A stretch of 43,363 bases of DNA from Parapedobacter defluvii. Its GTDB lineage: Bacteria; Bacteroidota; Bacteroidia; Sphingobacteriales; Sphingobacteriaceae. Made by a program: the position numbers and the translations under genes. Shown here one piece after another: positions 13,457-22,182 of the stretch. The DNA is taken from positions 1-43,363 of the forward strand of contig NZ_BMIK01000029.1 in assembly GCF_014642075.1 (NCBI RefSeq). The letters are read 5' to 3'. The notes beneath the pieces were generated by a model, which was not told the DNA's origin, did no database searches, and saw only the letters and a list, made by a program, of their open reading frames with translations. How positions within the stretch are numbered: the stretch's first letter is position 1; each line of letters opens with the position of its first letter.

Positions 13457-14332
13457 CTAAAACGTCAACAACGAGGTAACGGGCAGGTGATCCGATGGGT
13501 AATGGTTATCGTTATAGACATCGGAAATGACTTTGTAATCTTCGACCTCGAAATGCGGTGTCAGGAAGATATAATCGATGCGATTTTTGGGCTCACCCTG
13601 GAAAATGCCCCCGCCTAAGTTGGTGTTTTCCACTCCCTGCCGGGGTGTCTTGCTGCGGTCGTACGCATCGTGGAGTAATGTTTTTATGGCTTTAATCTGC
13701 GAGGTTTCAACCGTGGAATTGAAATCGCCCACGCAAATGGCCGGGGCTTCTCCGGCGATTTCCTTGACTTTCCGAACGAGCACCGGGCCTGACTCTCTTT
13801 TGGCTACCTCTAATCGCCAGTAGAAATGGACATTGAAAAAGAAAAATTCCTTGCCGGTTTCTTTCACCTTGAACTTTGTCCAATTGCAGATGCGCCGGTC
13901 CGTAGCATCCCAGCCAATGCTAGGCTCATCGGGAGTCTCACTGAACCAGAATACACCGCTATCCAGCACTTCAAACAAAGCGGTACGATAAAAGGTGGCG
14001 CAGTTATGCAAATCGCCCTTACCACCGTAGGGGTAACCGACGTAATCAAAGCCCGGCAGCATGCCCTTCAGATCGGCCAATTGATTGGCGTGGCCTTCCT
14101 GGGTGCCGAATACGTCGAATTGATGGTTGCGGATCACATCAGACAAGGCTCCTTTGCGTACGTCCCAACCGTTGCCGGATTGCTTATCGGCGTCGGCGTC
14201 GTAGCGTATGTTGTAAGTTGCTGCACGGAATTGTGTTTTCTCCGTGGAAGGTTGTTGTGCTTCGCTCGTGGAATCTCCGCAGTTAAAGAAAGCGAAACAC
14301 AGCGTGAATAGATATAATAAGCTCGTTTGCAT
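13457..14332 (-). CDS. endonuclease/exonuclease/phosphatase-family lipoprotein
   Basis: A 291-residue EEP-fold enzyme of the type found in SusC/SusD loci. Hydrophobic N-terminus ending 'FAFFNC' with Cys18 suggests a lipoprotein. Active-site residues: 'ATYNIRYD' (38-45), Glu79 in 'TQEG', His169 in 'NVHF', Asp203 and Asn205 in 'VGDFNS', and 'PSDHLPV' near the C-terminus. After His169 the usual 'HFDH' reads 'HFYWRL', so a commonly conserved Asp-His pair is lost; this could change specificity. The Mg2+-dependent substrate is unknown, but phosphorylated or phosphodiester-linked glycans fit the setting. It is the last gene of the SusC/SusD operon, 31 bases after SusD. Confidence 0.85.
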   Translation of the reverse strand: MQTSLLYLFTLCFAFFNCGDSTSEAQQPSTEKTQFRAATYNIRYDADADKQSGNGWDVRKGALSDVIRNHQFDVFGTQEGHANQLADLKGMLPGFDYVGYPYGGKGDLHNCATFYRTALFEVLDSGVFWFSETPDEPSIGWDATDRRICNWTKFKVKETGKEFFFFNVHFYWRLEVAKRESGPVLVRKVKEIAGEAPAICVGDFNSTVETSQIKAIKTLLHDAYDRSKTPRQGVENTNLGGGIFQGEPKNRIDYIFLTPHFEVEDYKVISDVYNDNHYPSDHLPVTSLLTF

Positions 14333-14363
14333 GATATTGTTGTTTTGAAAGTTACGCTAAAAT

Positions 14364-15785
14364 TCAGTTAACATCCCACCACAGTTTGAAATTAATATCG
14401 TCGCCCCCCATCCGATCGATCGCACTTTTGTAATTTTCGGGGTTATAAATTTGTTGTATGCCTGGATACAGCAACCGGGAAGGCATGACTCCATCGTTGA
14501 GCATGGAGTTTGTTTTGGGTAAAACGGGGTATCCTGTTCTGCGGTATTCTGACCACTGCTGGAAATCTGTAAAGTACAGGGCGAGGTATTTGTGCAGCAT
14601 GATGCGTTCCAAGCTGCCATCGTAGGTAGCCAACGGCCTAAGAAAATAGGCATCGTCGATATTTTCTCCCGTGACGATGTTAATGGCAGCGCGGATACCC
14701 GCTTTATAGAAATCTTCGGCACCGGTTAAGTAGCCCCGCTGTGCCAGTTCTGCTTTTATAAACGAAACCTCCGCATACGTAAGGATGGGTATCTGCATGG
14801 GCACAACCACTTGCTGGTTATTCATGTAAGATGGTGAGTATGAGAATGAAGCGTCATCGTAACCGCTGGGGATGCCCTTGTAACCAATATCAGCACCCTC
14901 TGCCCTGGCCTGGGTGACAAAGAAGGGCCGTCTTGGGTCGTCAAGTTCATTGAGGATATCGATGAAAAAGGCAGCCACGGAATGCTGGGTACTGAAGTCA
15001 AGCGCGCGTGACCACGGTGAGATATTGGGCGTAATGCCCGTTACCTGTAGGATGACCGACTCTTGGACATTTTCTACGATGGGCGACGCCGCGGGATTTT
15101 CGATGATGGAAACCATCTTGGCATAGGCCGAAGGGTCTACATCGGATATCCGCAGCAAAAGCCGTAGGCGCAGGGAATTGGTAAATTTCTGCCACAGATG
15201 GGTGTCATTTTCGAATAAAATATCGGTGCCGTAAGCCATGCCGGTGGCGTGGTCATACAGGGAGTTGGCGCGTTCCAGATCTGCCAGCAACTGGGTGTAG
15301 ATATCCTGCTGGCTATCATACACGGGTTGCAGAATGCCGTCTTCGGCCCGGGAAGCCTGAGAAAAAGGTACATCGCCGAATACATCCGTCAGGTTGGCAT
15401 AGATCCATGCCCGCAGGGTCAGCGCAATGCCGATATAATTGGACGCATTTTCCTTTTCAGCGGCTTGGAGCATCTCGCTGACATTTTTTGCCCATTTGTA
15501 AGATGCATCCCATTGCGAAAGCCCTGTATTTTCGAGGATCTCATAGCGGTGTACTCCTCCGTAGTATTGTGGATAATTGAGTTGTACCTGCATGAGCTGA
15601 CAAGTGATGTTATAATTATTCCGCAGATTGGTCGACGCCATATTGTAAATGATTTCATTCAATAGGGTGCCGGGGCTTATCTGATCGATCAGATTGGGAT
15701 TCTTATTGATCGTGTCAAAATTCCTTTTACATGCTGCCGATAACAATACAATGAGTGTTAGGGTCAGTAGCGTAATCCGTTTCAT
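14364..15785 (-). CDS. SusD/RagB-like nutrient-binding lipoprotein (locus 1)
   Basis: A 473-residue outer-membrane lipoprotein that binds substrate on the cell surface and forms a lid over its SusC partner. The frame is open to 15830, but the signal begins at the Met at 15785 (MKRITLLTLTLIVLLSAAC, lipobox SAAC). 'NFDTINKNPNLIDQISPGTLLNEII', 'QLNYPQYYGG' and 'RAWIYANLTDVFGDVPFS' are typical of the SusD-like_2 subgroup, which differs from classical SusD and often binds peptides or small glycans. TPR-like helices fill the middle. It follows SusC after 49 bases. The ligand cannot be read. Confidence 0.9.
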   Translation of the reverse strand: MKRITLLTLTLIVLLSAACKRNFDTINKNPNLIDQISPGTLLNEIIYNMASTNLRNNYNITCQLMQVQLNYPQYYGGVHRYEILENTGLSQWDASYKWAKNVSEMLQAAEKENASNYIGIALTLRAWIYANLTDVFGDVPFSQASRAEDGILQPVYDSQQDIYTQLLADLERANSLYDHATGMAYGTDILFENDTHLWQKFTNSLRLRLLLRISDVDPSAYAKMVSIIENPAASPIVENVQESVILQVTGITPNISPWSRALDFSTQHSVAAFFIDILNELDDPRRPFFVTQARAEGADIGYKGIPSGYDDASFSYSPSYMNNQQVVVPMQIPILTYAEVSFIKAELAQRGYLTGAEDFYKAGIRAAINIVTGENIDDAYFLRPLATYDGSLERIMLHKYLALYFTDFQQWSEYRRTGYPVLPKTNSMLNDGVMPSRLLYPGIQQIYNPENYKSAIDRMGGDDINFKLWWDVN

Positions 15786-15834
15786 TCTTAGAGAATTTAT
15801 GATGATTGCTGCAGGTAATTTACCGCGCATTGTG

Positions 15835-18800
15835 TTAAAAATCTATTTTCAAATTACAGCCATAAACAGCGGTGTAGGGCATGGGCGTGATTTCCAATCC
15901 GGGGATAAACACGGTGCCGTTCATAGTGCCTGCCTCAGGATCAAACATCGGGAACTTATCGAACACGGCTAAATTTCTGCCGAATAGGCTGAGGGAAAGG
16001 CCGTCGATACGAAACCGTTGAAGGTGCCGCTTGGGAATCTGATAGCTGAGCGATACTTCGCGGAGTTTGATGAAATCGGACGCGAACACGCCGGCTTCTG
16101 TGGTTTGGTGAACCTGCCCGTAATACGCCTGAGGATCGGCCTGGACGGTGTTGGGAGTATAGGATCCATCCGGATTTTTCACAACCCCATCGCCAACGAT
16201 GAATCCTTCATCCCGCCCGGGGATGGTATTGGGCAGCGTGCCGGCCCAAGACGCACGATTATAGGTGCCCGAGAAGATGAGACCGCCATACTGCCCATCC
16301 AGCGTAAAGCTTAAACGTATATTTTTATACTTCAACGTGCTGGTTAACCCCGCTTTCCATTCGGGAGCGGTATTGCCGATGTATTCGGGTACGCTTCCGC
16401 GTGTGGGCACACCATTGGCAAAAACAATATTGCCGTCCGGATCGCGGATAAATTTGGTGCCCCAGAGGTCTGACGTGCTTCCGCCTACCGTGGCAATGAG
16501 ATGGCCCTGCCAGACGGTGGTCAGCGTTTGCTGCTCAAGGTTGTCGGTCAATGCCATGATTTTATTGTCGTTGGTTGCCCAGTTGCCGATAACCGTCCAT
16601 TCCCAATCCGGGCTTTTAATGGGCGTACCGGTTACTACCAGTTCCACCCCTTTGTTGCGCACTTCGCCTGCGTTGATGACGCGGTTGCTGTAACCGGCCA
16701 CAATATCTGCGGGCAGGGCCAGGATTTGGTTTTCCGTACTGGATGAATAGTAGGTTGCATCGACGCCTAAACGGCTGTTAAACAGCTTAAGGTCAATCCC
16801 GGTTTCCCAACTTGATGTGATTTCGGGTTTCAGGTTGGTGTTGTGCATGGTACTGGGTACCTCCGCCGAACTTGGAAAGCCGCTTTGGCTGTAATACTTG
16901 CTCGTCTGATAGGGGTCGGCATCGCTCCCCACCCGCGCGTAGGAGGCGCGGTACTTGAGATAGCTTATCTGCTGCGGAAGTTGGAACAGATCGGACAGGA
17001 TGAAGCTTGAGGTGGCCGATGGGTAGAAATAGGAATTGCTATTGGCCGGCAAGGTGCTAGACCAGTCGTTACGGCCGGTCAGATCGAGAAAGATCTTATC
17101 GCGCCAGGAAAGGGATGCCATGCCGTACAGACTATTGATCTGCCGCCTTACATCGTTTGTGGTTACCAACGGATTGTTTACGCCATTGGCCAAACTGAAT
17201 ACCGTAGGAACGATGAGGGCATCCACCGACGACATGACGTTGCGGTGATCATAAGACATCCGGCTTCCGCCGGCCATCACATTGTAATGGAAATCGTCTC
17301 CAATGACGTTTTTATAGCTGGTCAGGAAATCCATGTTGATTTCCTGGCTGGCCACATCCTGGCGACCGTAGTAACCGCGGGGGTGTTTCTTGGAGGAATA
17401 ACCACGCTGGGTTTCCCGCAGCTGGGTCAGTGAATTCATGGATAAACGCCCCATGACATCCCAATTTTCTGAAATCTTGATATCTGTTTTTACGTTGCCC
17501 ACAATCTGGTTGCTCGAGAGGGGATTTTTGTCTACATACATCAGGAAATAGGGATTGCTGGACCACGCCGAAAAGGGATTCAGCTGCTCCAGGTTTTCTT
17601 TTCCGTTCTGCCAAATGGGCTTGTACCAATTGATGTCTACACTGGGCATGAGGAACATCATGAAATAGCCCAATGACCCATTGCTGATTCCAAAAGCGGG
17701 TAAATTATCACTCGTGCGGTTGTTGTAGTTGAGCGATGTGGTCAGTTTGACGCGCTGCGTTACTTGATAGTTGCCATTGAAGGAAATTGTATTTTTCTTG
17801 AATCCGGTATTGGGCGCAATGTAATTGTTGTCGGTATGGGCAATATTCAATCGCATTGACCCTTTATCGTCGCCGCCCTGGAACGACACGGCATTCTCAA
17901 AAGTAGATCCCAACCGGAAGAAATCTTTCATGTTGTTTTTGTAGGGACGCCATAAGGTCCTTTCGGCTCCCTGTGCCTGCGTAACTGGGTCGTATTGGTA
18001 ATAATATTGACCCTCGAACTTAGGGCCATAAGCCTCCGGGGTATTGGTACTGGGGCCGTCTTCCGAGTCGCCGAAGGAGTAATACGGGTTGCCGTTGGCA
18101 TCTTTGCGGCTTGTGCCACCCGCGCCGTATTCATATTGATAGTTGGGCCAGTTTATAATATTGTCCAGCAGGGTTGACGAATAGAACGTAATTCCTAATT
18201 TTTGGTTCTTTTGCCCGGATTTGGTTGTAATGATCAGGGCACCATTTGCGGCTCTGGAACCATAAAGTGCGGCTGCAGAAGGCCCCTTCAATACTGTCAC
18301 ACTTTGGATGTCTTCCTGGCGCAATTCGGATACCGCATTGCCGTAGTCTACGGGGGCTTCGGTGCCGTAGGCTGCGCCGACATTGTTGCCGTATGCGGTG
18401 GTCTCTTGATCCATGGGTACGCCATCGATGACAATAAGTGCGTAGTTGCTTCCGGGATCAAGTGATGTGGCTCCGCGCAGCTGAATACTCTGGGAGTTGA
18501 TGGGGCCGGTACCTCCCGAAATGATGTTCAAGCCTGCCACCTTGCCTTTCAGTCCTTCAGACCAGTTGCTGGACACAGCGGATGATAATTGCTCAGCATT
18601 GAGTGTCTGCTGGGCGTAGCCTAACGCTTTTTCTTCACGCTTGATACCCAGTGCGGTGACGATCACTTCGTCGATGTCGCTTACCGTCTGCTGGAGCAAA
18701 ATGTTGAGGGTTCGTCGGTTTCCTACGGATACTTGCTTTGTCGCATAACCCACATACTTGAATATCAGTACATCTTCGGGCGAGACTTGTATGCTAAACC

Positions 18801-19326
18801 GCCCCTGCTCATCGGTGATGGTTTCCAATGCCGAATTTTTTACCGAAATGCTGACACCTGCCAACGCCGTTCCCAATGAATCTTTTACCTGACCCGTAAT
18901 GGGCTGTTGTGGCTTTTCGACCGGAAAGCTTTCGGCTGCTTCGATATGTCCGCTCCGTTTTGTCCGCTCCCGGGAAATCAATATGTTTTTTCCGGAAAGG
19001 GTGTAAGTCAAATTTTTATCTGCCAATAGCAGATCGAGAAAGCTGGACAATGGCATGTTGCGGACCGAGATGGTTACCGGGGGTAATTCTTCCAGTAGTT
19101 TGTTGTTATACAAAAAGTTATAACCCGTCTGATTCTTGACGAGCTGGAGAATAGCAGCAATCTCTTTGTGGTTGGTATGAATCGTTACGGTTTGTGACAG
19201 ACTCTTTGCACTTATATGAAGCGCACATACAAATAATAAAAAGGACAGTATTTTCATCCTCAAGGTTATTTGTTTCAATGACAGGTAGTTCTTCTTTGCT
19301 TTTAAAGAAGTCAACTGGTTTTGCAT
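15835..19326 (-). CDS. SusC/RagA TonB-dependent outer-membrane transporter with STN domain (locus 1)
   Basis: An 1163-residue outer-membrane receptor. Order: signal segment (about 25-44), STN/secretin-like signalling domain (45-115, 'VTIHTNHKEIAAILQLVKNQTGYNFLY'), carboxypeptidase-like beta-sandwich ('ITGQVKDSLGTALAGVSISVKN'), TonB-box/plug region beginning near 'VSDIDEVIVTALGIKREEKALGYA' with 'LKGPSAAALYGSRAANGALIITTKSG', then the 22-strand barrel ending 'AVYGCNLKIDF'. The STN domain couples ligand binding to the FecR anti-sigma factor encoded upstream, so the gene is both transporter and sensor. It imports oligomers too large for porins, powered by TonB-ExbB-ExbD. A 219-base gap with hairpins separates it from fecR. 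Confidence 0.95.
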   Translation of the reverse strand: MQNQLTSLKAKKNYLSLKQITLRMKILSFLLFVCALHISAKSLSQTVTIHTNHKEIAAILQLVKNQTGYNFLYNNKLLEELPPVTISVRNMPLSSFLDLLLADKNLTYTLSGKNILISRERTKRSGHIEAAESFPVEKPQQPITGQVKDSLGTALAGVSISVKNSALETITDEQGRFSIQVSPEDVLIFKYVGYATKQVSVGNRRTLNILLQQTVSDIDEVIVTALGIKREEKALGYAQQTLNAEQLSSAVSSNWSEGLKGKVAGLNIISGGTGPINSQSIQLRGATSLDPGSNYALIVIDGVPMDQETTAYGNNVGAAYGTEAPVDYGNAVSELRQEDIQSVTVLKGPSAAALYGSRAANGALIITTKSGQKNQKLGITFYSSTLLDNIINWPNYQYEYGAGGTSRKDANGNPYYSFGDSEDGPSTNTPEAYGPKFEGQYYYQYDPVTQAQGAERTLWRPYKNNMKDFFRLGSTFENAVSFQGGDDKGSMRLNIAHTDNNYIAPNTGFKKNTISFNGNYQVTQRVKLTTSLNYNNRTSDNLPAFGISNGSLGYFMMFLMPSVDINWYKPIWQNGKENLEQLNPFSAWSSNPYFLMYVDKNPLSSNQIVGNVKTDIKISENWDVMGRLSMNSLTQLRETQRGYSSKKHPRGYYGRQDVASQEINMDFLTSYKNVIGDDFHYNVMAGGSRMSYDHRNVMSSVDALIVPTVFSLANGVNNPLVTTNDVRRQINSLYGMASLSWRDKIFLDLTGRNDWSSTLPANSNSYFYPSATSSFILSDLFQLPQQISYLKYRASYARVGSDADPYQTSKYYSQSGFPSSAEVPSTMHNTNLKPEITSSWETGIDLKLFNSRLGVDATYYSSSTENQILALPADIVAGYSNRVINAGEVRNKGVELVVTGTPIKSPDWEWTVIGNWATNDNKIMALTDNLEQQTLTTVWQGHLIATVGGSTSDLWGTKFIRDPDGNIVFANGVPTRGSVPEYIGNTAPEWKAGLTSTLKYKNIRLSFTLDGQYGGLIFSGTYNRASWAGTLPNTIPGRDEGFIVGDGVVKNPDGSYTPNTVQADPQAYYGQVHQTTEAGVFASDFIKLREVSLSYQIPKRHLQRFRIDGLSLSLFGRNLAVFDKFPMFDPEAGTMNGTVFIPGLEITPMPYTAVYGCNLKIDF

Positions 19327-19446
19327 AGTAAATTTTGGAAATAGAACCCTACTCCCGATACTTAGCCTAAAAATTGTATATCCTTTTTAGTTTCCCTAAG
19401 TTTGCAGTGTTCTGATAAATCAATTTGTTAATTATTCCTAGTTTAA

Positions 19447-19495
19447 CAGATCTGATCTGGACATTTTTATGGGGAAGTGGTACCAACACTTCTCC
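19447..19495 (-). other. two hairpins between the FecR and SusC genes
   Basis: CAGATC-T-GATCTG (19447-19459) is a perfect palindrome. GGGGAAGTG (19471-19479) pairs with CACTTCTCC (19487-19495) apart from one mismatch. On the transcribed minus strand these lie 50-100 bases after the FecR stop and could reduce or process read-through into SusC. There is no strong T-run. Confidence 0.35.
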
Positions 19496-19545
19496 ATAAT
19501 TTTACCTATGTCGTTCCTAATGCGTTTTGCTCATGTTCATTTAGA

Positions 19546-20685
19546 TTAATGGATTATTAATTTGTTAGACACCAATTCCAGATTTACGCCTGATCCTTTT
19601 AGAAATTCGGCCACGATTTCGAAATCTACCGAACGGCTCAATTGACCGGTGAAGTGTTCCTGGGGGATTTTGTTTCTATATTCGACTTCCAGATCGTACC
19701 AACGTGCTATTTGTTTTGCTACTTCCTCAAAAGGCGTCCGGTTGAAGTTAAATTCGCCTTGTTTCCATGAAATTGCCTGTTGTACATCACCCGGTCCGAT
19801 TCCCAGTTGCTTTTCTTTGCCGGCAACAGCGGCTTGGCCCGGTTGCAACCTGAAACGGTCGTTACCCGTTCTGCCGCGCACTTGCACCGAACCTTCAACG
19901 AGGGTCGTTATGTTCAGCTCGTCGTCGGAATAGGCCTTCACATTAAATGTGGTGCCTAATACGGTTATTTCCTGGTAATCACTCTTGACGATAAAAGGCC
20001 TTCGGGCATCATGTGCCACTTCGAAATACGCCTCACCGCTAATTTCGACCAGGCGCCGGTCTGTTGCAAATTCCGGCGGAAACTTCAAGGTGGAATTGGA
20101 GTTCAGCCAGATGCGGGTACCATCGGAAAGCGTAATCTGATACTCACCGCCTTTGGGTACAACTAAGTTAAGCTGTTGCGTTTCCAGAAAAATGTTGTCG
20201 GCAACGGTCTGCCCATCGGAATAGAACATACCTTCATTGGTAACAAGCAGCCCGCGCTCGTCTACTATTTCTTGTTGAAGTCCATTTTCGGCTAGTAAGA
20301 CCGCTTTCTTTGAGCCGGGCGTAACCTCGGTAACCTGCTCATCGTAAGGGGTAGCTTGCTGGTTAAGAAAGTAAAGACTGCAGAACCCGATAACGACAAT
20401 TGAGGCAGCGGCAGATAGCCAGGCAATGTGCCGCTTGCGGGTCTTGCTTTTTTGAGAAGTCATCCGATCCAGGAGATCCTGGAACGACATGGAACTGCCT
20501 GATGCCACATAATCTGCCCACTCCGGCTCGGATGTGATGGGCCGATTGGGAGAAAAATCCGCCAGGAGTTTACGATATGCCGGATGATTGGCTGCCCACC
20601 GTTGCAGTTCGTGCAGTTCATCAGGGGAAATATCGTTTTGGCGATATTTATTGAGAAGGGTTAGTATGCGCGCTGTTTGATTCAT
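19546..20685 (-). CDS. FecR-family anti-sigma factor (locus 1)
   Basis: A 379-residue inner-membrane regulator. The N-terminal cytoplasmic part (1-80, 'LNKYRQNDISPDELHELQRWAANHP') would bind the sigma factor. One membrane segment lies near residues 88-107 ('AWLSAAASIVVIGFCSLYFL'). The periplasmic FecR domain follows ('LVVPKGGEYQITLSDGTRIWLNSNSTLKFP', 'EISGEAYFEVAHD', 'TFNVKAY'), and the C-terminal DUF4974 ('FNRTPFEEVAKQIARWYDLEVEY') resembles the STN domain fold and meets SusC. It lies 41 bases after the sigma gene. On substrate signal from SusC it should release the sigma factor. Confidence 0.92.
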   Translation of the reverse strand: MNQTARILTLLNKYRQNDISPDELHELQRWAANHPAYRKLLADFSPNRPITSEPEWADYVASGSSMSFQDLLDRMTSQKSKTRKRHIAWLSAAASIVVIGFCSLYFLNQQATPYDEQVTEVTPGSKKAVLLAENGLQQEIVDERGLLVTNEGMFYSDGQTVADNIFLETQQLNLVVPKGGEYQITLSDGTRIWLNSNSTLKFPPEFATDRRLVEISGEAYFEVAHDARRPFIVKSDYQEITVLGTTFNVKAYSDDELNITTLVEGSVQVRGRTGNDRFRLQPGQAAVAGKEKQLGIGPGDVQQAISWKQGEFNFNRTPFEEVAKQIARWYDLEVEYRNKIPQEHFTGQLSRSVDFEIVAEFLKGSGVNLELVSNKLIIH

Positions 20686-20726
20686 CCTATTTAGTTACTT
20701 ATAGAAACTAAATAGAACAGAAAACC

Positions 20727-21296
20727 TTACATAAAAAAAGTAAACAACCAATCTTTTTGTTGTTTGAAGGCTTTTTTTAAGGTAGAGATGGCCCGCGAAT
20801 AATTGACGTAGACCGTGTTTTTGGACATTTGCAGGGCCTCCGATATTTCGGAATGGCTCTTGTTTTCATAGTGACTCAGCTGGATCACTTTTTGTTGGGT
20901 TTTGGGTAGTTTTTGGACTTCCTTTGCAATCATTTCCAACAATTCTGCTTTTATCTGTTTCGCGTAGCCTTCGGGGTCTTCGGTGAGCAAATCGTCCGGC
21001 AGCTCGGTTTCAAAATGCTGTCGTGCATAAGCAGAATTTAGAAAGGAAAGGCAGGCGTTTTTGGTTACGATATATAAGAAGGCTTTGATTTTTTCTTCGC
21101 TGTCGAAACCGGTTCGCTGCTGCCATAATTTAACAAAACTATCTAACACGATCTCTTCCGCTTCGACCGCATGATGTTTGAGAAGTGACTTGGCAAAATA
21201 ATGAAGGGGTCTTTTATACGTATTAAAGTAAATTTCCAAGGCGGCGGGGTCTCCTGCTTGAAAATTTGCAATGATAGTTGAAAACCGATTACACAT
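20727..21296 (-). CDS. ECF RNA polymerase sigma factor (locus 1)
   Basis: A roughly 189-residue sigma-70 family protein of the Bacteroidetes SusC/FecR-linked type. Region 2 is 'YFAKSLLKHHAVEAEEIVLDSFVKLWQQR' with 'AFLYIVTKNACLSFL', and region 4 is 'LPKTQQKVIQLSHYENKSHSEISEALQMSKNTVYVNYSRAISTLKKAF', which binds the -35 element. The frame is open to 21347, but the Met at 21296 (MCNRFSTIIANFQAGDPAALEIYF) matches the usual start. It is divergent from the small membrane gene at 21507, and the 210-base gap holds promoters for both. It precedes FecR and SusC and should activate them. Confidence 0.9.
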   Translation of the reverse strand: MCNRFSTIIANFQAGDPAALEIYFNTYKRPLHYFAKSLLKHHAVEAEEIVLDSFVKLWQQRTGFDSEEKIKAFLYIVTKNACLSFLNSAYARQHFETELPDDLLTEDPEGYAKQIKAELLEMIAKEVQKLPKTQQKVIQLSHYENKSHSEISEALQMSKNTVYVNYSRAISTLKKAFKQQKDWLFTFFM

Positions 21297-21444
21297 TATC
21301 CGTACGTTGAATGGCTCAAAGGTACTCCAATTGGCCGCGTGTGTCAAATTAAGTCTTTGTTAATAGGAGGTCTTTTCTTCGTTAAGCTTATTGGCTAAAA
21401 TAACTGTCTGTAAATATCCAAAATTTTATTTACAACTTAAAACT

Positions 21445-21475
21445 TGTGAATATGCGGTTAAGCATCTACCTTTAG
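21445..21475 (+). promoter_or_regulatory. Bacteroidota housekeeping promoter
   Basis: TTG at 21445-21447 and TACCTTTA at 21468-21475, separated by 20 bases, precede the small membrane-protein gene at 21507. Confidence 0.6.
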
Positions 21476-21506
21476 CTTGCGAATATAAACCGAATAGGAA
21501 GTTACA

Positions 21507-21722
21507 ATGAATGAAATTAATAAATCAAAGCTATACCTTGCCGTGCTTATGATTGCAACCCTGCTGTCTTTCGCGGTTCTGGAAGGGTTGAAGAAAGCGG
21601 GGCAGCTTCCTGAGTTTCGTGACAATCATCGGCTATACCTGATTACAACGGGCGTGATCCTCGTCGCTCTGATCGGCGTGGTATCGGTGGCCCTGCGGCA
21701 ACGGGATAAGGCGGAAGATTAG
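21507..21722 (+). CDS. small two-helix membrane protein
   Basis: A 71-residue protein with two hydrophobic segments, residues 9-25 ('LYLAVLMIATLLSFAVL') and 43-63 ('LYLITTGVILVALIGVVSVAL'), and charged ends (Arg-Gln-Arg-Asp-Lys). No enzyme motif is present and I do not recognise the family. It has its own promoter and is 38 bases from another small membrane protein, so the two may form one transcript. Confidence 0.6.
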   Translation: MNEINKSKLYLAVLMIATLLSFAVLEGLKKAGQLPEFRDNHRLYLITTGVILVALIGVVSVALRQRDKAED

Positions 21723-21760
21723 GTTATGCATTAACTGCGCAGCCAGCAAAATGAGGTGAT

Positions 21761-21976
21761 ATGGAACTGCTTTTTCTGAACATGGGTACAATGGAATTAA
21801 TTATCGCGTTGCCGGTAATGGTATTCATGCTCTATTCGCTCTTTCACGCGGCCACAAACATGGGTATCCCGGGTTTACATCGGCTGATCTGGGGCCTGGT
21901 CATTTTATCGATTCCGATCTTAGGAAGTATCGCCTATTGGGTGATGGGGCGGAAGCCGGTGGGGCACCGATCATAG
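21761..21976 (+). CDS. small membrane protein of the PLDc_N (phospholipase D nuclease N-terminal) type
   Basis: A 71-residue protein with two membrane helices and the closing pattern 'LIWGLVILSIPILGSIAYWVMGRK'. This is the signature of the PLDc_N domain, which stands at the N-terminus of cardiolipin-synthase-like enzymes and also occurs alone, as here. A stand-alone copy has no catalytic part; its role is unknown. It follows the other small membrane gene at a distance of 38 bases and precedes the sat operon. Confidence 0.7.
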   Translation: MELLFLNMGTMELIIALPVMVFMLYSLFHAATNMGIPGLHRLIWGLVILSIPILGSIAYWVMGRKPVGHRS

Positions 21977-22041
21977 GAGGCATCACACACATCTGTTTAT
22001 AAAAACTTTTCTCTTAATTTTAAAACTAAAAATTTTAGTAT

Positions 22042-22049
22042 TATATTTG
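22042..22049 (+). promoter_or_regulatory. -7 box of the satD operon
   Basis: TATATTTG is a perfect match to TAnnTTTG. A convincing -33 TTG is not visible. The two palindromes at 22114 and 22142 lie in the leader downstream. Confidence 0.45.
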
Positions 22050-22113
22050 CTCTTACTACCTTGCATGGAAAAAGAAACCGGCAACATCGGGTATTGGAGC
22101 GATAATTCGTATT

Positions 22114-22131
22114 ATCGGATATATTGCCGAT
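22114..22131. promoter_or_regulatory. sat operator 1
   Basis: ATCGG-N8-CCGAT, a perfect 5-base inverted repeat. Its neighbour starts 28 bases away and shares most of the spacer (ATATATTG against ATATATGG). Confidence 0.6.
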
Positions 22132-22141
22132 ATTTTTATTT

Positions 22142-22159
22142 ATCGGATATATGGCCGAT
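22142..22159. promoter_or_regulatory. sat operator 2
   Basis: ATCGG-N8-CCGAT, ending 23 bases before the satD start. Two identical palindromes in tandem in front of a gene that ends in a helix-turn-helix suggest self-repression. Confidence 0.6.
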
Positions 22160-22182
22160 ATTTGAAAAAAGATACATTGAAA

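Noticed and set aside
13826-14311. 161-codon plus-strand open frame
   Set aside because: It is antisense to the phosphatase-fold lipoprotein gene, which has complete catalytic motifs.
15249-15665. 138-codon plus-strand open frame
   Set aside because: It is antisense to the SusD gene of locus 1.
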